Shown here: one piece after another, positions 34,317 through 43,568 of the stretch
Layout of the letters: every line of letters begins with the position of its first letter
Numbering within the stretch: position 1 is the stretch's first letter
Assembly: GCF_000761545.1 (NCBI RefSeq)
Contig: NZ_JPMY01000046.1
Location: forward strand, 1 to 64,000
Source: Pseudomonas sp. ML96
Lineage (GTDB): Bacteria > Pseudomonadota > Gammaproteobacteria > Pseudomonadales > Pseudomonadaceae
DNA length: 64,000 bases
Direction: 5' to 3'
Position numbers and translations under genes: made by a program
The notes under the pieces: model-generated
Seen by the model: only the letters and a program-made list of their open reading frames with translations
Database searches by the model: none
What the model was told of the DNA's origin: nothing

Positions 34317-35653
34317 TGCAGGCTGCCCGCGAGACCGGATTGTGGAAGCGCGGGGTCCTCTGGCTGTTGCTGCTCGCCCCACTGTTCTTCGCCAGCTACG
34401 GCTTCGCCAACTGGCTGACCGCGCAGCGCGACGACGTCGGCAGCCTGGTGTTCGCCTGGGAAAGCGTGACGCCGCTGTGGGCCTGGACCATCGTGCCCTA
34501 CTGGTCGATCGACCTGCTCTATGGCTTGTCCTTCCTGCTCCCGGCCACGCGCCGGGAGATGGACCGGCATGCCCTGCGTCTGCTCAGCACGCAGATAATT
34601 TGCGTCGCCTGCTTTCTGCTCTGGCCGTTGCGCTTCACCTTCGAGCGCCCGGAGCTGAGCGGCTTCTTCGGCTGGATGTTCGATGTACTGATGGGCTTCG
34701 ACAAACCGTTCAACCAGGCGCCCTCGCTACATATCGCGCTGCTGGTGGTGATCTGGACGATGTTTGCCCGGCATACCCGCGGCGTGCTGCTGCGCGGACT
34801 GCTGCATGGCTGGATGGCGTTGATCGGCCTGTCGGTACTGACCACCTGGCAGCACCACTTCATCGACGTGCCGACCGGCGCCCTGGCCGGCTGGCTGTGC
34901 GTCTGGCTGTGGCCGGTCGAGGGCCGTAGCCCGCTGCACAACCTGCGTCTGGTCCGCGAGCCGCAGCGTTGGCGCCTGGCCCTGCGCTATGGGCTGGGCA
35001 GCGCCGTCTGCGCCGCCCTGGTGGTCAATCTCGGCGGCGCCTGGCTATGGCTGTTGTGGCCCTGCGCCTCGCTGCTGCTGGTCGCGCTGAACTACGCGCT
35101 GTTCGGCGCCGCCGGTTTCCAAAAGCGCGCCGACGGCTCGCTCGGCTCCGCCAGCACCTGGCTGCTCGCCCCCTACCTGCTCGGCGCCTGGATCAACTCG
35201 CGACTGTGGACGCGCAAGCATCCGCAGCCGGATCAGGTGGTGGAGGGCATCTGGCTCGGTCGTGTGCCAAGCGCAGATGAAGCAGCGCCCTTCGCCGCGG
35301 TGCTGGACCTGAGCGCCGAACTGCCGGTCCACCTGCCCGGCAAGACCTATCGCAACCTGCCGCTGCTCGACCTGGTCGCACCGAATACCGAGGCCTGCCG
35401 CCAGGGCGCCGAGCTGATCGAGCAACTGCGCCAACAGGGGCCACTGCTGGTCTGCTGCGCCCTCGGCTACTCGCGCAGCGCCACCCTAGTCGCCGCCTGG
35501 CTGCTGCATAGCGGCCGCGCCAGTAGCGTCGAGCAGGCCATCGAGCTGATCCGTGCCGCACGCCCGCAGATCGTGCTCGGCGAAGCGCAGCGCCTGGCGC
35601 TGCAGGGGCTGCTGCAGCCGACCGTGAGCCTGGAGGTGGCGCATGGCCTCTGA
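34316..35653 (+). CDS. PAP2 phosphatase fused to dual-specificity phosphatase, YnbD-like
   Basis: A 445-residue inner-membrane protein. The N-terminal half is a PAP2-type membrane phosphatase: the C2 motif PSLHIAL near residue 135 and the C3 motif with H and D in TTWQHHFIDVPTGALAG. After more membrane helices a cytosolic dual-specificity phosphatase domain follows (about residues 305-445), with general-acid region VLDLSAELP and signature loop CCALGYSRSATLVAAW. The usual HCX5RS is therefore CCX5RS. DSP-type enzymes include PTPMT1, a phosphatidylglycerophosphate phosphatase, so a lipid phosphate substrate is plausible. The ATG overlaps the previous stop by one base. Confidence 0.85.
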   Translation: MQAARETGLWKRGVLWLLLLAPLFFASYGFANWLTAQRDDVGSLVFAWESVTPLWAWTIVPYWSIDLLYGLSFLLPATRREMDRHALRLLSTQIICVACFLLWPLRFTFERPELSGFFGWMFDVLMGFDKPFNQAPSLHIALLVVIWTMFARHTRGVLLRGLLHGWMALIGLSVLTTWQHHFIDVPTGALAGWLCVWLWPVEGRSPLHNLRLVREPQRWRLALRYGLGSAVCAALVVNLGGAWLWLLWPCASLLLVALNYALFGAAGFQKRADGSLGSASTWLLAPYLLGAWINSRLWTRKHPQPDQVVEGIWLGRVPSADEAAPFAAVLDLSAELPVHLPGKTYRNLPLLDLVAPNTEACRQGAELIEQLRQQGPLLVCCALGYSRSATLVAAWLLHSGRASSVEQAIELIRAARPQIVLGEAQRLALQGLLQPTVSLEVAHGL

Positions 35654-36098
35654 GATGCAACTGGCCCTGGTCGCCGCCCTGCTGCGTCGCGGCCGTGGCC
35701 TGGACCTGCTATCCAACGCCCTGACCCTGCTCGCTCTCGCCTACGGCCTGGCGCCGCTGCTCGGCGCGCCACACAGCGCCGCCAGCAGCCTGCTCTGCGG
35801 CCTGCTGGTGATGCTCGGCCTAGCGCAGAAGTACTGGGCCATCCGCGTGGCGCTGGATGCCGAGCTGTTCGCCCGCCTGGCCGCCGATACTGCACACCTG
35901 GCCGAGCACACCAGCGACCTGGACCAGGCGCTGCACAGCCTCGGCCTGCAGCCCGCCAGCACTCAACCACGCGACTGGCAGGAGCGCTGCCGCGGCGCCG
36001 TGCGCCTGCTGCGTCTGCAGGCCGCCTGGCTAGTCGCCCAACTGCTGCTGGCCCTCAGCATCATTCTCGCCACACCCTGGCTTTCCCTGGCTGGATAA
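35643..36098 (+). CDS. Small membrane protein of the lipid operon
   Basis: A 151-residue protein with two hydrophobic N-terminal segments (LLSNALTLLALAYGLAPLLG, AASSLLCGLLVMLGLAQ), an amphipathic soluble middle (DAELFARLAADTAHLAEHTS) and a C-terminal hydrophobic helix (LVAQLLLALSIILATPWLSL). I recognise no family. It overlaps the phosphatase gene by 11 bases and precedes the acyltransferase, so it is probably part of the same machine. A PAO1 counterpart (PA2538 by position) appears to accompany the same set. Confidence 0.75.
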   Translation: MASEMQLALVAALLRRGRGLDLLSNALTLLALAYGLAPLLGAPHSAASSLLCGLLVMLGLAQKYWAIRVALDAELFARLAADTAHLAEHTSDLDQALHSLGLQPASTQPRDWQERCRGAVRLLRLQAAWLVAQLLLALSIILATPWLSLAG

Positions 36099-36111
36099 AG
36101 GAGTCAGATCC

Positions 36112-36735
36112 ATGCTCGCTTCGCTTACCGCCTTCGCCATCACCTCGGCGGCTCGTCTGCTGACCGGCGCCCGCGCCCTCTGGCTGGGCTGCACAGCCCA
36201 ACCGGTACAGCGCCTGTACTACGCCAACCACAGCAGTCACGGCGACTTCGTTCTGCTGTGGGCCTCGCTGCCGCCGGAACTGCGCCGGCGCACCCGCCCG
36301 GTGGCCGGCTCCGACTACTGGATGAGTGGCGACCTGCGCCGCTTCCTGATCCGCGATGTATTCAACGGCGTACTGGTCGATCGTGAGCAGCGCTCGCCAC
36401 AGACCAACCCGCTGCAGTCGATGCTCGAGGCGCTGGACCAGGGCGACTCGCTGATCATCTTCCCCGAAGGCACGCGCAACCTCACCGAGGAACAGCTGCT
36501 GCCGTTCAAGAGCGGCCTGTTCCACCTGGCCCAGGCCAAACATGAGGTGGAGCTGGTCCCAGTGTGGATCGCCAACCTCAACCGGGTGATGCCCAAGGGC
36601 AGGGCGCTACCGCTGCCGCTGCTGTGCACCCTGAGCTTCGGCGCGCCGCTGCAGCGCGTGGCGGGTGAGGACAAGGCTGCCTTCCTCGAACGCGCCCGCA
36701 ACGCCCTGCTGGAACTGGCCCCGGAGGTAGTCTGA
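36112..36735 (+). CDS. 1-acylglycerol-phosphate acyltransferase of the lipid operon
   Basis: A 207-residue PlsC-family acyltransferase, shorter than typical PlsC. The catalytic box is NHSSHGDFVLLW (HX4D), followed by IRDVFNGVLVDRE and the FPEGTRNLTEE glycerolipid-binding box. The N-terminal hydrophobic anchor is short. A good ribosome site (AAAGGAG) precedes the ATG. This is a second acyltransferase besides the one at 30945, dedicated by position to this operon. Confidence 0.87.
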   Translation: MLASLTAFAITSAARLLTGARALWLGCTAQPVQRLYYANHSSHGDFVLLWASLPPELRRRTRPVAGSDYWMSGDLRRFLIRDVFNGVLVDREQRSPQTNPLQSMLEALDQGDSLIIFPEGTRNLTEEQLLPFKSGLFHLAQAKHEVELVPVWIANLNRVMPKGRALPLPLLCTLSFGAPLQRVAGEDKAAFLERARNALLELAPEVV

Positions 36736-36736
36736 G

Positions 36737-37669
36737 ATGGATCGCAACACAATCCTGCTGTTCGCCGGCATCGGCGCCGTACTGCTGATCGCCACCCTGA
36801 TCGCCCGCGTCCTGCGCCATCGAGCCGGTGAAGTACCCAATGCGGTAATCGAGAACCTCAATGCGCGCATCGATGCCTGGTGGGTGATGGTGCTGGTCAT
36901 CGGTATCGCCTTCCTGTTCGGCAACAACGGCGTAGTCCTGCTGTTCTACTTCGTGTCGTTCTATGCCCTGCGCGAGTTCCTCACCCTGACGCCGACCCGG
37001 CGCAGCGACTACCCGGCGCTGGTGGCAGCCTTCTACTTCGCCCTGCCGATGCAGTACCTGCTGATCGCCCTGGACTGGTACGGCCTGTTCGCCATCTTCA
37101 TTCCGGTCTACCTGTTCCTGCTGCTGCCGATCCTCGCCTCGCTGGCCGGCGATACCACGCGCTTCCTCGAACGCGCCTCGGAAGTGCAGTGGGGGCTGAT
37201 GATCGCGGTGTACTGCGTATCCGCGGTGCCGGCGCTGCTGACCCTGGATATCCCCGGCTACGAAGGGCGCAACCTGCTGCTAATCGCCTGGCTGATCATC
37301 GTCGTGCAACTGTCGGACGTGCTGCAGTACGTCTGCGGCAAGCTGGCCGGCAAGCGCAAGATCGCGCCCAAGCTGTCGCCATCGAAGACGGTGGAAGGCT
37401 TTGTCGGCGGTGTGGCCCTGGCCAGCCTGGTCGGCGCTTCGCTGTTCTGGATCACCCCGTTCAGCTTCTGGCAGGCCGCGCTGATGGCGCTGACCGTCAA
37501 CCTGCTGGGCTTCGCCGGCGGCCTGGTGATGTCGGCGATCAAGCGCGACCGTGGAGTGAAAGACTGGGGCCACATGATCGAGGGCCACGGCGGCATGCTC
37601 GACCGCATGGACTCGGTGTGCTTCGCCGCGCCGATCTTCTTCCACTTCGTGCGCTACTGGTGGGCGTGA
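36737..37669 (+). CDS. Phosphatidate cytidylyltransferase, YnbB-like CdsA paralogue
   Basis: A 310-residue polytopic membrane enzyme. The CDP-diglyceride synthase signature S-x-[LIVMF]-K-R-x4-K-D...HGG-x-x-DR-x-D is present: SAIKRDRGVKDWGHMIEGH then GGMLDRMD, and the preceding LSPSKTVEGFVGG block is intact. It should convert phosphatidate plus CTP to CDP-diglyceride. E. coli YnbB, its closest known relative by context, has been reported as a CdsA paralogue serving MPIase glycolipid synthesis; that is from memory. It starts one base after the acyltransferase stop and closes the operon. Confidence 0.9.
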   Translation: MDRNTILLFAGIGAVLLIATLIARVLRHRAGEVPNAVIENLNARIDAWWVMVLVIGIAFLFGNNGVVLLFYFVSFYALREFLTLTPTRRSDYPALVAAFYFALPMQYLLIALDWYGLFAIFIPVYLFLLLPILASLAGDTTRFLERASEVQWGLMIAVYCVSAVPALLTLDIPGYEGRNLLLIAWLIIVVQLSDVLQYVCGKLAGKRKIAPKLSPSKTVEGFVGGVALASLVGASLFWITPFSFWQAALMALTVNLLGFAGGLVMSAIKRDRGVKDWGHMIEGHGGMLDRMDSVCFAAPIFFHFVRYWWA

Positions 37670-37730
37670 GTCTGCATGGCTGTCGCCCCTCACGGGCGGC
37701 AGCCTGAACCCCAGCCATAAATCGCAGGCA

Positions 37731-37838
37731 ATAAAAAACCCGCCGAGGCGGGTTCTTTAAGACCTTCCGACATCCTGTCGTTTGCCATCCTGGCGCGGTC
37801 TGTCTTCCGTGACCCGGGACATCCAATTCCCGGCAGGT
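37731..37838 (-). ncRNA. RsmX/Y/Z-type RsmA(CsrA)-titrating small RNA candidate
   Basis: Read on the minus strand, this intergenic stretch has three hairpins presenting GGA in the loop: CCGGGA-ATTGGATG-TCCCGG (37833-37814), GCCA-GGA-TGGC (37794-37784) and GACA-GGA-TGTC (37779-37769). Unpaired GGA motifs (CGGAAG) occur between them and after the last one, making about six GGA in 80 bases. It ends with a textbook terminator, AACCCGC-CGAG-GCGGGTT followed by TTTTATT. A -10-like TAATCT (37850-37845) places the 5' end near 37838, giving about 107 nt, the size of RsmX/Y/Z. Such RNAs sequester RsmA/RsmE and are controlled by GacS/GacA. The exact ends are inferred. Confidence 0.75.
37737..37758. terminator. 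Terminator of the small RNA, usable in both directions
   Basis: AACCCGC (37737-37743) pairs with GCGGGTT (37748-37754) around CGAG. On the minus strand it is followed by six T then ATT; on the plus strand by CTTT, so it may also end the lipid operon transcript. Confidence 0.85.
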
Positions 37839-37894
37839 GTGTGCAGATTAGTTGCCAGGGCCGGTCGGCAAAAGAGCGCCAGACCGCCTTGTCG

Positions 37895-37912
37895 TGTAAG
37901 CCTTTGGCTATA
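37895..37912. promoter_or_regulatory. Degenerate GacA-type upstream element
   Basis: The GacA site consensus is TGTAAG-N6-CTTACA. Here TGTAAG-CCTTTG-GCTATA has a perfect left half and 3 of 6 matches in the right half. It lies about 65 bases upstream of the inferred start of the small RNA. Only suggestive. Confidence 0.35.
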
Positions 37913-37924
37913 GAGCCCCACTCA

Positions 37925-37953
37925 AAAACAAACCGGGAGCTAGGCTCCCGGTT
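37925..37953 (-). terminator. Intrinsic terminator of the ureidoglycine-aminohydrolase-like gene
   Basis: AACCGGGAGC (37931-37940) pairs with GCTCCCGGTT (37944-37953). On the minus strand the stem is followed by TGTTTTTGAG, so it terminates the cupin gene that stops at 37961. Confidence 0.85.
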
Positions 37954-37960
37954 GTGCAGA

Positions 37961-38797
37961 TCAATGCGGCTGGGTCAGCGTCAGGCGCATATGGCGGTTC
38001 ACATCCTTGTACAACAGGTAGCGGAAGCGACCGGGGCCACCGGAGTAGCAGGCCTGCGGGCAGAAGGCGCGCAGCCACATGAAGTCACCGGCTTCCACCT
38101 CGACCCAGTCCTGGTTCAGGCGGTACACCGCCTTGCCTTCCAGCACATACAGGCCGTGCTCCATCACGTGGGTTTCGGCGAAGGGAATCACGCCGCCCGG
38201 CTCGAAGTTGACGATGTTGACGTGCATGTCGTGGCGCATGTCGGCCATGTCGACGAAGCGGGTGGTGCTCCAGCGGCCTTCGGTATCCGGCATCACGCGC
38301 GGCTCGATGTCCTGCTCGTTGGTGACGAAGGCTTCCGGCAGCGGTACGCCGTCGACGCGCTGGTAGTGCTTGCGGATCCAGTGGAAGCGGGTGTGCTGGC
38401 CACTGGTGTTGCGCACCTTGTAGTCGGCGCCCGGCGGAATGAAGGCATAGCCGCCCGGTTGCATGGTGTGCATCTGGCCCTGCAGGGTCAGGCTCAGCTC
38501 ACCTTCGACGATGAACAGCACGGCCTCGGCATTGATGTCCTGCTCAGGCTTGTCGCTGCCGCCGTTGGGGGCCAGCTCGACGATGTACTGCGAGAAGGTC
38601 TCGGCGAAGCCCGACAGCGGGCGGGCGATGACCCACATGCGCATGTTGTCCCAGAAGGGCAGGTGGCTGGTGACGATGTCACGCATCACACCCTTGGGGA
38701 TCACGGCATAGGCTTCGGTGAACATGGCGCGGTCGGTCAGCAGCTCGGTCTGAGCCGGATGACCACCATGCGGCGCATAGTAGGACGTCTTGGACAC
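37961..38797 (-). CDS. (S)-ureidoglycine aminohydrolase-like bicupin
   Basis: A 278-residue protein of two cupin domains. The first has VLFIVEGELSLTLQGQMHTM and GGYAFIPPGADYKV; the second has the metal-site pattern in VIPFAETHVMEHGLYVLEG and GDFMWLRAFCPQACY. This matches AllE/YlbA-type enzymes that release ammonia from ureidoglycine in allantoin degradation. No other purine-catabolism gene is nearby. The divergent LysR gene at 38988 is not adjacent head to head; both are on the minus strand, LysR upstream. An own promoter with A+T-rich elements lies at 38920-38980. Confidence 0.87.
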   Translation of the reverse strand: MSKTSYYAPHGGHPAQTELLTDRAMFTEAYAVIPKGVMRDIVTSHLPFWDNMRMWVIARPLSGFAETFSQYIVELAPNGGSDKPEQDINAEAVLFIVEGELSLTLQGQMHTMQPGGYAFIPPGADYKVRNTSGQHTRFHWIRKHYQRVDGVPLPEAFVTNEQDIEPRVMPDTEGRWSTTRFVDMADMRHDMHVNIVNFEPGGVIPFAETHVMEHGLYVLEGKAVYRLNQDWVEVEAGDFMWLRAFCPQACYSGGPGRFRYLLYKDVNRHMRLTLTQPH

Positions 38798-38987
38798 GGG
38801 AGGTCTCCTGTTGGTATTCAGCTCCCGGCGATGTCGTTCATCTTCCGGGGCGGCGTCCGGCAGTCATCGAATGGCCGGAGGCACGGGGCGAATCCAAGAT
38901 ATCCAGCGCCTCCATCATCGACAAATTAAATGTTGGGATGCGCCACATTCAATTATCGAATTCACTCCCAACGACGCTTAGCGCTGC

Positions 38988-39899
38988 TCAGATACCGCTC
39001 TCTTGCTCCAGCAAGGTCGAGAACGACTCCGCCAACGCAGTGATCACCGGCCCGGCGCTGGGCCGATGGATGATCGCCACCTCGAACATGTCCACCTCCG
39101 GCAAGCCGGCAGAATCCGGCAGGACCAGGTGCTCGCCGGTCACTGCGCGTAGCGGTAGGAGACCGATGCCCATGCCATCGGCAATCGCCTCCTGGATGCC
39201 ACTCAGGCTGGAGCTGGTGAAACTGATCCGCCAGCGCCGGCCGACCGACTCCAGGGCCGCGATCATCTCGTCGCGGTACAGGCCTCGCGGCGGGAAAGTC
39301 ACGATCGGCAGCGGGTCGAGATCGAATGCTGGGCTACGCAGGCTATCCACCCAGCGCGTCTTCTCCGTCCAGCGTGCTACCGCATCGCGGCTATTGCGGC
39401 GCTGCTTCAACAGCACCAGATCCAGCTCACCGCGATCGTAGCTGCCGGCCAGATCGCGACTGAGCCCGGCGGTGACTTCCAGCTTGATGTGCGGAAAGCG
39501 CCGGCTGAATTCGGCCAGGTGCCGGGTGGTACGGCCGGCGGCAAAGTCGTCCGGCACGCCGATCCGCACGATGAGCGAGACGCTCGCGCCATCCAGCGCC
39601 TCATGCAGCTCATCGTTCAGCGCCAGGAGCCTACGCGCATAGCCCAGCACCGTCTCGCCGGCATCGGTGGGCAGTACATCGCGGTTGCCACGCTCCAGCA
39701 GGCGATGTCCGGCCAGCTCTTCGAGGCGACGAACCTTCTGGCTGACGGTCGATTGCGTGGAGCTCAGCCTCAGCGCGGCGGTGGTAAAGCTGCCGCAATC
39801 GGCGACCGTCACCAGCGCTCGCAACAGGTCGAGTTCGAACAGACGTCCATTCGATCTATCTATGTGGCCCATGCCTGCATCCATTTTCTTAATCCGCAT
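38988..39899 (-). CDS. LysR-family transcriptional regulator
   Basis: A 303-residue LysR protein. The N-terminal helix-turn-helix covers LLRALVTVADCGSFTTAALR and STQSTVSQKVRRLEELAGHR, and the effector domain begins near residue 105 (SLIVRIGVPDDFAAGRTTRH). Alternative starts exist at codons 6 and 10 (both Met); none has a strong ribosome site, so the first 10 residues are uncertain. It lies upstream of the ureidoglycine-aminohydrolase-like gene on the same strand and may regulate it. It is separated from gyrB by a strong bidirectional terminator. Confidence 0.87.
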   Translation of the reverse strand: MRIKKMDAGMGHIDRSNGRLFELDLLRALVTVADCGSFTTAALRLSSTQSTVSQKVRRLEELAGHRLLERGNRDVLPTDAGETVLGYARRLLALNDELHEALDGASVSLIVRIGVPDDFAAGRTTRHLAEFSRRFPHIKLEVTAGLSRDLAGSYDRGELDLVLLKQRRNSRDAVARWTEKTRWVDSLRSPAFDLDPLPIVTFPPRGLYRDEMIAALESVGRRWRISFTSSSLSGIQEAIADGMGIGLLPLRAVTGEHLVLPDSAGLPEVDMFEVAIIHRPSAGPVITALAESFSTLLEQESGI

Positions 39900-39966
39900 T
39901 CTGGGGGTTTTAGCAGGGCAGCCCAGGCAGCGGCAACAGTGGCTTGGGTTCTGCTAGCGAGCAGAT

Positions 39967-40005
39967 AAAAAAGCCCCTGGTAGCGCTGCTAGCAGGGGCT
40001 TTTTT
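39967..40005. terminator. Bidirectional intrinsic terminator after gyrB
   Basis: AAAAAAGCCCCTG (39967-39979) pairs with CAGGGGCTTTTTT (39993-40005), giving U-tracts in both directions. On the minus strand it ends the dnaA-dnaN-recF-gyrB transcript 31 bases after the gyrB stop. Confidence 0.9.
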
Positions 40006-40036
40006 GTATGGGCACTTACGTGCCCATTGAGATGGA

Positions 40037-42456
<2,420 letters not shown>

Positions 42457-42460
<4 letters not shown>

Positions 42461-43557
42461 GCGTTCACTCCCGATGCGGTGATCACTCCATGTTCCACGT
42501 GGAACATGGCGACCGGCGTGTCCGTGCGCCAGCCATCCTTCAAATATTCGTGGTCGACACAGGTGATGAACACCTGGCACTGCAAATCGTCCAGCAGGCG
42601 GCACAGGGCCTGTCGATGTCGCTCATCCAGCTCCGACGGCAGGTCGTCCACCAGATAGATGCATTGGCCTTGTTTGGCCTGGTTCAGCAGATGCCCCTGG
42701 GCGATGCGCAAAGCGCAGACCACCAGCTTCTGCTGACCGCGGGACAATATCTCCGCGGCGTTATGAGCCCCCAACCGCAAACGTAAATCGGCACGTTGCG
42801 GACCGGCCTGGGTATGTCCGAGCTGTTGGTCACGGAGCAGGGTAGTGGCCAGTACATCAGCCAGCGGCTTGTCCTTGTCCCATCCCCGGTAGTAACTGAG
42901 GGTCAGTCCCTCAAGTTCCACCAGCTCGCTCAGCACCCGTTCGAAAACGGGTTTTAGGGCCTGGATATAGGCCCGGCGATAGCCGTCCAACTCGTCGCTG
43001 GCCAGGCACAATTCCCGGTCCCAGGCCGCTTGCGACGCGGCGTCCAGTGTACCATGCCGCAGCCACGAGTTCCGCTGCCGCAGGGCCTTCTGCAGGCGCT
43101 GCCAGGCCGGCAGGAAGCGTTGTTCCACGTGGAACACTCCCCAGTCGAGGAACTGCCGGCGCACTTTGGGTGCCCCCTCCAGCAAACGGAAGCTGTCCGG
43201 ATTGATCACCTGCAACGGCAGCAGCTCGGCGAGCTGCGCCGTGCTACGTGCGTTCTGCCCGTCGACGCGGATCTGCAGCTCACCCTGGCGATCACGGGAA
43301 ATTCCCAGATTGCTGTGCAACCCATCGTCTCGATTGACCTGGCCGAACACGGTGCAGGCCGGCTGCTCGTACTGAATCATCGGCTGCAGTTTGTTACTGC
43401 GGAACGAGCGAGCGAGACCCAGCAGGTGGATAGCTTCAAGCAAGCTGGTCTTGCCGCTACCGTTGGCGCCGTGAAGGATATTGATGCGGGGGGAGGGGGA
43501 GAGCGTCACCGGGTGCAGGTTTCGCACCGCGGTGACGGTGACGCGGGAAAGGGACAT
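42457..43557 (-). CDS. recF: DNA replication and repair protein RecF
   Basis: A 366-residue SMC-like ATPase that helps load RecA at gaps. Walker A is GANGSGKTSLLEAIHLLGLA, the signature region is LSRGQQKLVVCALRIAQG, and Walker B is IYLVDDLPSELD. It lies between dnaN and gyrB in the conserved order. Two perfect parS palindromes fall within its coding sequence (42491-42506 and 43121-43136), so its codon choice is constrained there. Confidence 0.97.
42491..42506. other. parS: parS centromere site 1, inside recF
   Basis: TGTTCCACGTGGAACA is a perfect 16-bp palindrome and matches the chromosomal parS consensus. It lies near the recF 3' end, 3.7 kb from oriC. ParA and ParB are encoded at 53527-55196. 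Confidence 0.9.
43121..43136. other. parS: parS centromere site 2, inside recF
   Basis: A second identical TGTTCCACGTGGAACA palindrome, 630 bp from the first and 3.0 kb from oriC, also inside recF. Two close sites favour ParB spreading and partition-complex formation. Confidence 0.9.
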
Positions 43558-43568
43558 TCAGAACTGGA

